Part shown: piece after piece, positions 25,164 through 33,638 of the stretch
Position numbering within the stretch: the first letter of the stretch is position 1
How the letters are laid out: the number at the start of each line of letters is the position of its first letter
Assembly: GCA_963581225.1 (NCBI GenBank)
Contig: CAUZMW010000003.1
Coordinates: forward strand, 1 to 44,194
Source: SMWC01 sp963581225
GTDB lineage: Bacteria; Pseudomonadota; Gammaproteobacteria; Steroidobacterales; Rariloculaceae
Direction: 5' to 3'
DNA: 44,194 nucleotides
Made by a program: the position numbers and the translations under genes
The notes under the pieces: generated by a model
Database searches by the model: none
Seen by the model: the letters and a program-made list of their open reading frames with translations, nothing else
What the model was told of the DNA's origin: nothing

Positions 25164-25262
25164 GCCTACAGATACGAGGACGAAATACGGGGACGGTCTA
25201 CCTAACTCACGAACTCCGTTGAACCGTCTAGAGTTAGGTAGACCGTCCCCGTATCTGTAGGC
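25164..25262. repeat. Palindrome related to the cysH/cysB repeat, with 13-nt insertion
   Basis: Left arm 25164-25208 and right arm 25231-25262 are fully complementary over 32 nt if 13 nt (25177-25189, AGGACGAAATACG) are looped out of the left arm. The stretch from 25183 is identical at 27 of 28 positions to the left arm of the 11391 palindrome. It sits between the PepSY-type gene and copy 1 of PhoD (both minus strand), where it could terminate or attenuate read-through. Confidence 0.85.
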
Positions 25263-25271
25263 ACCTTTTTA

Positions 25272-26003
25272 TTATCGTTCTGCGCGCGATACTACGCGTT
25301 TCCACCAGACGATAAAACCCGTCACAAACATCACCGTCGGTAGTAGACCGAGTATGACCCACAGAACTCGGATCGACAGCCCGCCGAAGCGCCCAAAGTG
25401 CCAGCGTATCAGCGTCAGTAGAACCCCTTCGCCCGGGCGCTCGAAGTCCGTGGGATCGGTATCGTAATAATTAAAGGCCCATTCGAACGGTTCAGGGAAG
25501 GCGAAGTAGACACCCGTGAACGCCCAGCCGAATAGCAGCACAAAGCCCCAGAAACCGAATGCGCTGTGCAGATGCCACGAGAAGCGCCGCGTCCTGGCGG
25601 GCCGCGCGACGATCAGGCTTCTGCGCCAGCGAGCTCTCCCGGGCCACCAGATCACTGCACCCGTCAGTATCAGAACGGTCACGAGCAGAGCCGCGATCCC
25701 GTTGATGTCGCGACCGAGCGAGCCGGCCAGCAGATTGTCGTGCAGGTCCACGAACCATTCCATGACACGGATCGCCGCAGGAAAACCGTTATCGAAATCC
25801 GATCCCCGCGGCATCAGCCACTGTGCCAACTCGCGCCGAAAGACGACGGCGCTGCCGGTGATACTGATCATGCAGATATAGAGGCCGACGGCGATACCGA
25901 GCCACAGGTGGACTTGAAAGAGCGCCTTGCGGAACCACAGCAACTGAGGTTGATGTACCCAGCGCCGCCACCCAATGAGGCGTGATTGAACGTTAGCGGC
26001 CAA
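25272..26003 (-). CDS. PepSY-associated transmembrane protein
   Basis: 243 residues with four hydrophobic segments. Start is TTG at 26003, with no better codon nearby. It has the conserved histidines of the PepSY-associated TM family: FQVHLWLGIAVGLY, VDLHDNLLAG, FSWHLHSAFGFWGF and IRWHFGRFGG. There is no recognisable PepSY extracytoplasmic domain; the loop after helix 1 is short. Family members are often found with iron or siderophore uptake and are proposed to be membrane ferric reductases with histidine-coordinated haem. Here it is last in the set DUF5916, PhoD, DUF6152, reductase. Its real substrate is unknown. Confidence 0.8.
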   Translation of the reverse strand: MAANVQSRLIGWRRWVHQPQLLWFRKALFQVHLWLGIAVGLYICMISITGSAVVFRRELAQWLMPRGSDFDNGFPAAIRVMEWFVDLHDNLLAGSLGRDINGIAALLVTVLILTGAVIWWPGRARWRRSLIVARPARTRRFSWHLHSAFGFWGFVLLFGWAFTGVYFAFPEPFEWAFNYYDTDPTDFERPGEGVLLTLIRWHFGRFGGLSIRVLWVILGLLPTVMFVTGFIVWWKRVVSRAER

Positions 26004-26021
26004 GAATAAACGTAGGCCGCT

Positions 26022-27107
26022 CTAGAGCGCGATCACGATCTTGCCCAGGTGGGCGCCGCTTTCCATGTACTCGTAAGCGGCCGGTGCATCCTCGAATGAG
26101 AATACCCGGTCGATCACAGGATGCAGTTGGTGTTCGATCAGAAATTCGTTCATCGCCTCGAAGTCGTCCCGGCTGCCGACGTAGATATTGGTTACCGAGG
26201 TACCGTTCGGCAGCGGTCGCAACGGTATCTCACCCGCGCGCCCCGACAGCCCGCCGATGATCGCAACGTGGGCATCGTAGGCGAGTACATCGAGGGCTCG
26301 GGATAAGGTCTCCTGGCCGACGACTTCCAGCACATGATCGACGCCAACGCCGTCGGTCAATGCTAGTACCTCTTCCTGCCACTCCGGGTATTGCCGATAG
26401 TTCACCGTACCGACGGCACCCAACGATCGCGCCCGCTCGAGTTTGGCATCGCTGGAGCTCGTAATGATCGGTCTTGCGCCGGCGGCCGCGGCAAGCTGGA
26501 GGCCGAAGATAGAGACGCCACCGGTTCCCTCCAGCAGGACGGTGTCCCCCGCCTGAAGGCCGCCATCGGTGAACAACGCACGCCATGCCGTTACGGCCGC
26601 GCACGGCAGTGTTGCGGCTTCTTCGAAGCTCAGGTAGTCGGGAACGGCGACGAGGCCGTTCTCGTGACTCGCCACGACCTCCGCGAGCATGCCGTCGACA
26701 CCGCCGCCGCGGGCCGTCGCCATGGCTTCCCGCGTGCGCCGCCCGCTCGGCCAGTCGGCGAAGAACGTCCCGGCCACTCGATCGCCTACGGCGAACTGCG
26801 TCACGTCACTACCGATGGCGATGACTTCGCCGGCGCCGTCCGACAGCGGGACTGTTCCGGCGGCTGCCGGCCGGCCGAGGATGGATAGATCGCGGTGATT
26901 GAGCGACACCGCACGCACGCGCACCAGAACCTCATGTGCGCCCGGCGTCGGCTGCGCGATCTCTTGCATTGCAAGCGTGAGGCCGTTCGATGCGGGCTCG
27001 AGCCGATACTGGCGAATAGTTTGAGCGTCAGCTTCGAACGCAACGCCGGTGACGCCCACGAGCAACGCAAATATCGTCGCCGTTCGAATCGTAGAGAACA
27101 TTCTCAC
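26022..27107 (-). CDS. Exported medium-chain reductase (quinone oxidoreductase-like)
   Basis: 361 residues from GTG 27107, which is preceded by GGGGAG. The body is a zinc-less medium-chain dehydrogenase/reductase: VRVRAVSLNHRDLSILGRPA, LSDGAGEVIAIGSDVTQFAV, LPCAAVTAWRALF, then the nucleotide-binding VLLEGTGGVSIFGLQLAAAAGA and GVDHVLEVVG. The structural zinc cysteines are absent. The unusual point is an N-terminal hydrophobic signal ending FEADAQT, which predicts export to the periplasm, where NAD(P)H is not normally available. It is flanked by other exported proteins (DUF6152, PhoD), so the signal is probably real. Confidence 0.85.
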   Translation of the reverse strand: MRMFSTIRTATIFALLVGVTGVAFEADAQTIRQYRLEPASNGLTLAMQEIAQPTPGAHEVLVRVRAVSLNHRDLSILGRPAAAGTVPLSDGAGEVIAIGSDVTQFAVGDRVAGTFFADWPSGRRTREAMATARGGGVDGMLAEVVASHENGLVAVPDYLSFEEAATLPCAAVTAWRALFTDGGLQAGDTVLLEGTGGVSIFGLQLAAAAGARPIITSSSDAKLERARSLGAVGTVNYRQYPEWQEEVLALTDGVGVDHVLEVVGQETLSRALDVLAYDAHVAIIGGLSGRAGEIPLRPLPNGTSVTNIYVGSRDDFEAMNEFLIEHQLHPVIDRVFSFEDAPAAYEYMESGAHLGKIVIAL

Positions 27108-27130
27108 TTCAGTACTCCCCTTTGTTCGCC

Positions 27131-27520
27131 CTACTCCCAGCGCGGCTCCGATCCGGGCCTGAGTACGACCTCGCGACCGTCCGCAAGCAGAATATTACTC
27201 GCATGCATCCCGTTGCTACCGTCGCGGGCCGGAAAGCCCGCCAAGCGGAAGCGATTGCCGACACTAATCACCTCTCGAGATATCGTGCGACGCTCCATGC
27301 CGTTGGGGGAGTTGGACTCGATCGTCCAGACCACGCCGTCATCAGTACGCATGCTGAAACTGATGTGCGGATTCTCCCACTGGACGCCGATCACCTCGCC
27401 CTCGATCTCGGCAGTCTGGTTCGTGTTATAGGTGTAGCCGAACGTGTGATGGCCGAACGCGATCCACGGCGCGAGCAGCAAGCCGAGTAGCAGACTCGCC
27501 TGCCGACTGAATCGTCTCAT
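27131..27520 (-). CDS. DUF6152-family secreted protein
   Basis: 129 residues with a signal peptide (LLLGLLLAPWIAFG) followed by HHTFGYTYNTNQTAEIEGEV, then QWENPHISFSM and a glycine-rich beta segment ending ILLADGREVVLRPG. The pattern (His after cleavage, GxVxxVxWxNPH, conserved DGR) fits DUF6152, small periplasmic proteins of unknown role that often accompany quinoprotein or reductase genes. Its ATG overlaps the stop of the upstream PhoD copy 2 (ATGA), so translation is coupled. Confidence 0.75.
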   Translation of the reverse strand: MRRFSRQASLLLGLLLAPWIAFGHHTFGYTYNTNQTAEIEGEVIGVQWENPHISFSMRTDDGVVWTIESNSPNGMERRTISREVISVGNRFRLAGFPARDGSNGMHASNILLADGREVVLRPGSEPRWE

Positions 27521-29040
27521 TGCAGCACCCGAATATCTTCGTTCAGAATTTCGCCGTCTACATTGTAATGCCGTACCTGCAACGTAGGCGTGCCATCGCG
27601 GCGCTCGGCCGTAACGGCGACGAAGCCGCCGACCACGTTCAGGTAGCGATGCTCCGGGCGAACGTCGTCGTTACGCCAGCCGCGCGCATGCGCATCGCTG
27701 ACCGGCCCGGTCGCGTACTCACGCAAGCCGGTCTCGGCATCCTCGATGACATACTGATAATGACGATCGCCACAGATCACGATCATGTTGTCCTGCGAGG
27801 CGAGAAACTCACGAATCTCCTCACCCTCGTGATAGAAGCCGTCGCGATTCGTATGATTGTCGATCTCGCCCTCGTTGTAAGGGCCGAGCACCGGCGTCGG
27901 GCTGATCAGAACACGGAACGTCGCGTCAGAAGCCTCGACTGAATTCATGAACCAGGCTTTCTGTTCGGCACCCCACATGGTCTTCTCCGGGCCATCCGGA
28001 TCGGTATTAGCGCTGCGAAAGTCGCGGTTCTCTACCATCCAGATCTGTAGATCCTGGCCCCAACGAACAGTTCGATAAGTCGATGCGCCCATCGGTACCT
28101 GCTCGAGAAACACCGCCTGTCCCTGCGCGAACGTGAACTCGCCCATGAACTCGCTTACCATGCTCGGCCAGCTATCGTTGGACAACGTATCGTGGTCGTC
28201 CTTCATGAAGTAGCTCGGGACGACGCGGTGAAACTCAAAGTTTGTCGGCAGGCTGAACATGCGCGCCCATCCCCAGCGCGCGAGCTCGAGCGTCTTCGCC
28301 CACTGATCGTAGTAAAGAATATCGCCGGTGTGGACAAAGAAGTCCGGTTCCAGTTCGAGAATGGCCGGATACATCTTGTAGCCACCGCCTGGCGCGTCCT
28401 GGTCGGGGTAGGCCTGGCCGGTGGTGGCGGCGAAGACGACGCGCGCCGGCTCGTCGGGCGGTGGCGCGGTTCGGAACCGGCCGCTCAAGACTGAACCGAT
28501 CGGCTCGCCGCCGATCTGACGGGCCTCGACTCGCAGCTCGTAATCGGTCGAAGCCTCGAGACCGGACAACGAGAACTGCCGCGTAAAATCCTGTTCCGGA
28601 TCGACTACGGCCCACCCGCTCGAGCGCCAGTCGTTCTCGCCGCTGATGCGATAGCGGACCCGCGCTTCGCCAGACGATCCCGGCACGGCGCCCTCGATGT
28701 TCTCGATCGTCGCACCGTCCGGATACTCGACTACCGGCACCCAGTCGGCGGGCGTCGCCGGCCAGCGCGGATCCTGAACGAGTTCGCCCGTCTCCGGGTG
28801 GATGTACAAGGTGTCGGGTATCGGCGCGTCACCGCCGACTCGCTTCGTTGCCGCAGTCAGCCGGGTCCAGATAATGGCCGAGGTGTCGCTGACCTCGCCG
28901 ATCTTGATGCCGGTGGCCTGAAACGGTCCGGGCGAATACGAACCGCCACAGTCGGCAAGCAGGACCAAGGCCGTGACGAAGAATACCTTCAACACGTGCC
29001 GCAGATTAGATGTTCGGTTCAACTGATTATTCCTTTCCAT
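27517..29040 (-). CDS. PhoD-like alkaline phosphatase/phosphodiesterase lipoprotein (copy 2)
   Basis: 507 residues, a paralogue of copy 1 with the same layout: lipoprotein signal (LVLLADCGGS), fibronectin-like N-terminus (FQATGIKIGEVSDTSAIIWT), then the metal motifs DFFVHTGDILYYDQWAK, FMKDDHDTLSNDSW and MIVICGDRHYQYV. Like copy 1 it has no twin-arginine motif. It is second in a minus-strand set: DUF5916 gene 10 bp upstream and DUF6152 gene overlapping downstream. Substrate is unknown; the lipid anchor places it at the periplasmic or outer face. Confidence 0.88.
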   Translation of the reverse strand: MERNNQLNRTSNLRHVLKVFFVTALVLLADCGGSYSPGPFQATGIKIGEVSDTSAIIWTRLTAATKRVGGDAPIPDTLYIHPETGELVQDPRWPATPADWVPVVEYPDGATIENIEGAVPGSSGEARVRYRISGENDWRSSGWAVVDPEQDFTRQFSLSGLEASTDYELRVEARQIGGEPIGSVLSGRFRTAPPPDEPARVVFAATTGQAYPDQDAPGGGYKMYPAILELEPDFFVHTGDILYYDQWAKTLELARWGWARMFSLPTNFEFHRVVPSYFMKDDHDTLSNDSWPSMVSEFMGEFTFAQGQAVFLEQVPMGASTYRTVRWGQDLQIWMVENRDFRSANTDPDGPEKTMWGAEQKAWFMNSVEASDATFRVLISPTPVLGPYNEGEIDNHTNRDGFYHEGEEIREFLASQDNMIVICGDRHYQYVIEDAETGLREYATGPVSDAHARGWRNDDVRPEHRYLNVVGGFVAVTAERRDGTPTLQVRHYNVDGEILNEDIRVLQ

Positions 29041-29050
29041 CGATCGAAGT

Positions 29051-31123
29051 TTAGAACACCCAGGAGAATTTGGTGAAGAAAGTGTCGCCCTGCTCCGACT
29101 CCTGACCCTGCTCTGACGTGCCGCGCTGGTAAGCGATCTGAAGCGAACCGAATGGCGGCTTGAATCTCCACACCCATTGCACCTGGACGTTCTCCTTGTC
29201 GATCGCGGAGTTGGTCTGCACGAATAATTTCAGAAACAGGTCCGGATTGAACGAATACAGAACCTCCAGGACATGAATCGTCGTCGTCTCGTTCTCCAGG
29301 TCGGGCTCCAGTTCGAGGCGGGTCAGGTCATACGAGAATCGCCAGCGGTCACCGAACGGCCATTCCACGGTAGCACCATAAAGCGTCAAGTCATTGTCGA
29401 AGTTATAGCCACTGCCGGCGTAAGCCGAAACCAAGCGACCATCACGACTGTCCCACGTGGCAGTCAAGACGGTACGGTCATTGTCAAACTCCTTTTCGAA
29501 CAACTTGAACTCGTCTCGATATTGCAGAGCAACTTCCCAGCCGTTGCGAAAGACGACGTCCACGTTCGCGCTGAGGGCCGTGCTTCGCAACACGCCCTCC
29601 TGACTCCGGTAACGATTGTAGTTAACTCTGGGGCGCACATTTTCGATTGGACCGTCATCCAACCAGAACGTGTGACTGGCGTTGGTATCGAACTCTTTGC
29701 GATCATCGTCCGTGAAAAATCCGACCGCGTTGATACCCTCCATGACGTTCTCGTCGATATAGCCATAACGAACGTGGAAATGGCTCGTGGACGTGTCCCA
29801 CGAGGGCCGGAGGAACCACGCGAGCCCGCCGTCGGCGGTTGGGCCGTGCACTCGCATCAGTTGTCCGATCATGCTCACCGTGTCGGTGAAATACGCCGTC
29901 GTGTCGAGCCCGATGGAGCCCGCGTTCTCGCCCTGGAAATCGCGGGTCGCGGCAAGCAGGCCGATGTTCGAGCCGCGAGCGAGGCCGTGCTGCAGGCGTA
30001 TGACCGCGTAGTCCGCAGTCGCTTCGCCGAGAGCGTCTTCGAGCATGCGGTCCTCCGACGTGACAATCGCGGAAAAGTCCGTATCGCCGAGCTTGCCGCT
30101 CGCCTTGGCGCCCCAGGTGATATCGCCGATCCGCCGGCTATAAAACTGCCGGAAGCGCTGATTGAACATCTCACTCCCTTCGAGGAAGAAGGGTCGTTTC
30201 TCCGGGACGCGAAACTCAAATCGGGTCAGATTGATTTCTTCCACATCGGCTTCGATGAGCGCGAAATCGGGATTGATCGCGAGGTCGACCCCAAGCCGGC
30301 TCGATGGCCGCCAGCGAACATCGAGCCCCGCTTCGTAGTCCGGATTCTTGTCCGCCTCGACTGCGGCGAGCGCATAGGGGATCACGTCCCACTGATCGGT
30401 TTCCTCGGGAGATAGAGACACATCAATTCCATTCAGCTCACCAAAGCTCGTGACCCGCCAGATCGTTTCGCCCGGGCCCGACCACAGAGACGTCTCGAGC
30501 CGACGGGGCATCGTGCGGATGAAATTCACACCCCAGGTCACTTCGGATTCGGCGGAGTATCTGAGTATGGAAAACGGGATCTCGAACTCCGCCGTCCAGC
30601 GATCCTCGCCGCGCGTCGCGGCGGACAACCAGGCTGCATCCCATTGCTGGTCCACGACTCGCCCGTTGTCCGCGATGCGGCTGTCCCCCTGGGTCGCCAG
30701 CGCGTTGGTACGAAACGCGTACGCCGTTCGGTTGTCGCCGAACGAATCAAGAGCCACGGTGACGGAATCGTCCGCGTCCAGCCGACCGTCGCGAGTGGCG
30801 ATGGCCGCCGCAAGACGAGACGGGTCCGGATCGAATGACTCGAAGGCGATGTACAGCGCCGTTTCTGTCTGGCCGACGCGAACAACGGTCCGATATGGCG
30901 ACGCAATACCAAAGTCCGGCGCGAACTGCACGAAAGCCTGGTCGATGAACCCGGCACCGGCCCACTCCAACTCATCGATCATGCCGTCGATCGTCGGCGC
31001 CTGCTCGAGGAACGCGACATCTACCGCCTGCTGGGCCGAAGCAAGCGGCGGGAACAGGCAGGAGACCAGGGAGCCGACATACGCTGCCCGAACGACGCCA
31101 CGTATCTCGATCGACTCCAGCAA
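29051..31123 (-). CDS. DUF5916 protein with N-terminal CBM9-like domain and barrel-like C-terminus
   Basis: 690 residues. Start is TTG at 31123, followed by a signal peptide (LVSCLFPPLASAQQA). Residues ~40-240 resemble a carbohydrate-binding family 9-like domain (APTIDGMIDELEWAGA, ALYIAFESFDPDP, DDSVTVALDSFGD, WTAEFEIPFSILRY). From about residue 260 the DUF5916 signature appears (NPDFALIEADVEEINLTRFE, PEKRPFFLEGSEMFN), then alternating strands ending GDTFFTKFSWVF, the terminal aromatic typical of outer-membrane barrels. It is first in the minus-strand set, so it may be the surface-exposed partner for the PhoD and reductase proteins. The ligand is unknown. Confidence 0.85.
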   Translation of the reverse strand: MLESIEIRGVVRAAYVGSLVSCLFPPLASAQQAVDVAFLEQAPTIDGMIDELEWAGAGFIDQAFVQFAPDFGIASPYRTVVRVGQTETALYIAFESFDPDPSRLAAAIATRDGRLDADDSVTVALDSFGDNRTAYAFRTNALATQGDSRIADNGRVVDQQWDAAWLSAATRGEDRWTAEFEIPFSILRYSAESEVTWGVNFIRTMPRRLETSLWSGPGETIWRVTSFGELNGIDVSLSPEETDQWDVIPYALAAVEADKNPDYEAGLDVRWRPSSRLGVDLAINPDFALIEADVEEINLTRFEFRVPEKRPFFLEGSEMFNQRFRQFYSRRIGDITWGAKASGKLGDTDFSAIVTSEDRMLEDALGEATADYAVIRLQHGLARGSNIGLLAATRDFQGENAGSIGLDTTAYFTDTVSMIGQLMRVHGPTADGGLAWFLRPSWDTSTSHFHVRYGYIDENVMEGINAVGFFTDDDRKEFDTNASHTFWLDDGPIENVRPRVNYNRYRSQEGVLRSTALSANVDVVFRNGWEVALQYRDEFKLFEKEFDNDRTVLTATWDSRDGRLVSAYAGSGYNFDNDLTLYGATVEWPFGDRWRFSYDLTRLELEPDLENETTTIHVLEVLYSFNPDLFLKLFVQTNSAIDKENVQVQWVWRFKPPFGSLQIAYQRGTSEQGQESEQGDTFFTKFSWVF

Positions 31124-31232
31124 CGATTCATCCCCTCGATTCCGTTGTTATGACTTGAATTCTACCGCTGAACGGTGTCGGATCTGACGGCGGAACAGCT
31201 GCGCCTCTATAAATCATTTGTCGCCGTGCTCT

Positions 31233-31259
31233 TTGGCGCTGACTGAGAGGGCATAATAG
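31233..31259 (+). promoter_or_regulatory. Candidate promoter for deacetylase/M20 genes
   Basis: TTGGCG (31233-31238) and TAATAG (31254-31259) with 15-bp spacing lie 31 bp before the ATG at 31291, which is preceded by GGGGAAAACC. Spacing is short for sigma-70, so confidence is low. The 167-bp region also has to serve the divergent DUF5916 gene. Confidence 0.3.
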
Positions 31260-31290
31260 CGCTACAAACGAATAACAATTGGGGAAAACC

Positions 31291-32328
31291 ATGGGACGTA
31301 CTCCTTTCGCTCCGGCTGCCGGACTCATCTCGACCATTCGCACAAGCTGCTCGTGTGCCCTGATCGTTATGCTCGGGCTGGCGCCTGCTACAACCGTCTT
31401 CGCACAGAACACCGCCGAAGACGCGCCGTCGTGGACGTAGCCGGAATCGCACCGGTTATACGCGCGTCAATGGCGCGAAGCCGTCGAGCGGGCCCGTGCC
31501 GGACCACGACTCCTATCCGACTCCTGGCCGGGGGGACGGAAAGTCGCTGTGACGCTCTCCTTCGACATGGATACGGAGACACTGCTCCTCAGAGACAGCA
31601 ACACGTCGCCATCGCGGCTCTCGACGGGGCAGTACGGCGCGCGCGCCGGCGTGCCGCGAATCCTCGATCTGCTCGCGCGTTACGGCATCCGGTCCACGTT
31701 CTTCATTCCAGCCGTGAGCGCTTTGCTCTACCCCGACGAGGTCAGGGCGATCACCGCAGCCGGACACGAGATCGGCGTCCATGGCTGGATTCAGGAGCAC
31801 ACGTCGAGACTCGGGAGAGATGACGAACGGATGCTCATGCTACGTTCGCTAGATACGCTTGAGGAACTCTCCGGCCGCCGCCCGGTCAGCATTCGCACGG
31901 GGTCGTGGGAGTACAGCCACAACACGGCTGAACTCATCGCCGAACTCGGCCTGCTTTACGACAGCAGCCTGATGGCCGACGACATGCCCTACGAGCTGCT
32001 GTCGAACGGCGAACCCACGGACGTCGTCGAGCTGCCCGTCGAGTGGATACTCGACGACTATCCCTACTTCGGCATGACCCGCGATGCCGACATCCGCCCC
32101 TACACGCCGCCGACCGACGTCTACGACATCTGGACCCGCGAGTTCGACGTAGGCTACGAGGAGGGCAGCATGTTTCTGTTAACGATGCATCCGCAGATCA
32201 TCGGCCACCGCTCGCGGATCACGATGCTCGAAGAGCTGATTCAGTACATGCGCTCGAAGCCCGGTGTCTGGTTCGCGACGCATGAGGACGTCGCGCGTCA
32301 CGCCAAAAAGTACGGCGGCAGCAACTGA
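31291..32328 (+). pseudogene. Secreted polysaccharide deacetylase-like gene with in-frame amber codon
   Basis: ATG 31291 begins a convincing signal peptide (SCALIVMLGLAPATTVFAQN). The same frame runs into PESHRLYARQWREAVERARA and the NodB-type domain, broken only by TAG at 31438-31440 after APSWT. Domain motifs are LSFDMDTET (motif 1), HEIGVHGWIQEH (motif 2), VSIRTGSWEYSHNT and LTMHPQIIGH. Without read-through, translation could restart at GTG 31549, giving a 259-residue cytoplasmic form lacking the signal. A TGG-to-TAG change would explain the lesion. The stop TGA overlaps the M20 peptidase ATG, so the two are one operon. The substrate may be a glycan or a PuuE-like amide. Confidence 0.8.
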
Positions 32329-33626
32329 TGCGCTCCATCGCCGCACTGCTGCTGTTCGGACTCGCGGCCGGCACGCAGGCGCAACTCAATGAAGACGAGT
32401 CGGCGATGGCCGCGTGGATAGATGGCCAGACGAACGAGATAGAAGCGCTCGTCGAGCGGCTCGTGAATCTCAACAGCGGCACGATGAACCACGCGGGTGT
32501 GCGTGAGGTCGGTGCGATTCTCGGCACAGAGTTGAGCACATTGGGCTTCGAGACCGAGTGGATCGATCTGCCGGCCGAGGTCGAACGCGCCGGGCACTTA
32601 TTCGGACGCCGCGAAGGTACTCACGGCAAGCGGCTGTTGCTGATCGGGCATCTCGATACCGTGTTCGAACCGGACGATGCGTTCCAGGATTTCCTCCGTG
32701 ACGGCTCATGGGCGAGCGGCCCCGGTTCGGTCGACATGAAGTCGGGCGACGTGGTGATAATCTACGCCCTCAAGGCGCTGGCGCAGATCGGCGTATTGGA
32801 CGGCACGCAGATCGTCGTCGCCTACACCGGCGACGAGGAAAACGTCGGCTCGCCGCTCGATGTCAGCCGGGCGGATCTCGTCGAAGCCGGGCACTGGGCA
32901 GACGTCGCGCTCGGCTTCGAATACGGCGTCCGCGACGCTGAAGCGGAATGGGTAACGACGGCACGGCGCAGCTCGAGCGGCTGGCGCCTCGAGGTCACGG
33001 GCCGACAGGCGCACTCTTCCCTGGTGTTCAGCGACGACGTCGGCTCGGGCGCGATCTTCGAAGCGTCGAGAATTCTCGCCGCCTTCTACGAGAGCGTGCG
33101 CGGCGAGCGATACCTGACCTTCAACGCCGGTACGATACTCGGCGGCACCGACGTCGACTACGACTTCCAGACGACGCGCGGCGAAGCCTTCGGCAAGACC
33201 AACATCGTGCCGCGCCGCGTGGTCGCACACGGCGGCATCCGGGCCATATCGAAGGAACAGCTCGAGCGCGCCCGCGATGCGATGCGCGCTGTCGTGGCGG
33301 AGCACCTGCCGCATACCAACGCCGAGATCACGTTCACGGACCGCTACCCGGCCATGTCGCCGACGACGGGCAACGCGCAACTCCATACGATGCTGTCGGC
33401 GATCAGCGAGGAGCTAGGCGGCGGCGCGCTGCCCGCGCTCGATCCTTCGCGCAGAGGCGCGGCCGACATCTCGTTCGTCGCACCCTACACCGACGCGCTC
33501 GCCGGACTCGGGGGTCAGGGAGAAAATATGCATTCCCCGAACGAGCGGCTCGATCTCGACTCGCTGCCGACCGCGGTCAAGCGCGCGGCCATTCTGATCT
33601 ATCGGCTAACGCGCGAAGGCGCGTAA
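32328..33626 (+). CDS. Secreted M20-family metallopeptidase
   Basis: 432 residues with a signal peptide (SIAALLLFGLAAGTQAQ). The di-zinc site of M20/carboxypeptidase G2-like enzymes is visible: LLIGHLDTVFEPDD, then GPGSVDMKSGDVV, the catalytic pair YTGDEENVGS, and the C-terminal ENMHSPNERLDLDSL histidine. A dimerisation-type insertion starts near SGWRLEVTGRQAHSS. It hydrolyses peptide or acyl-amino-acid bonds in the periplasm; the exact substrate is unknown. Its ATG overlaps the stop of the deacetylase-like gene, suggesting a shared amide-cleaving pathway. Confidence 0.9.
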   Translation: MRSIAALLLFGLAAGTQAQLNEDESAMAAWIDGQTNEIEALVERLVNLNSGTMNHAGVREVGAILGTELSTLGFETEWIDLPAEVERAGHLFGRREGTHGKRLLLIGHLDTVFEPDDAFQDFLRDGSWASGPGSVDMKSGDVVIIYALKALAQIGVLDGTQIVVAYTGDEENVGSPLDVSRADLVEAGHWADVALGFEYGVRDAEAEWVTTARRSSSGWRLEVTGRQAHSSLVFSDDVGSGAIFEASRILAAFYESVRGERYLTFNAGTILGGTDVDYDFQTTRGEAFGKTNIVPRRVVAHGGIRAISKEQLERARDAMRAVVAEHLPHTNAEITFTDRYPAMSPTTGNAQLHTMLSAISEELGGGALPALDPSRRGAADISFVAPYTDALAGLGGQGENMHSPNERLDLDSLPTAVKRAAILIYRLTREGA

Positions 33627-33638
33627 CCGGCTGAAACG

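Noticed and set aside
23616..25205. A 529-codon open frame on the plus strand opposite PhoD copy 1
   Set aside because: It is antisense to a gene with clear phosphatase motifs and a signal peptide. Its translation is Arg/Asp/Val-rich without any recognisable domain, as expected for a shadow frame in GC-rich DNA.
29273..30415. A 380-codon plus-strand frame inside the DUF5916 gene
   Set aside because: Antisense to a well-supported coding region, no family motif and no ribosome site.
11006..31440. Stop-codon recoding (selenocysteine, pyrrolysine or altered code) to explain the interrupted genes
   Set aside because: The three lesions use TAA, TAG and TGA, all of which also end normal genes in this window. 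The cysH position corresponds to Glu in E. coli and no selenocysteine-type context was seen.
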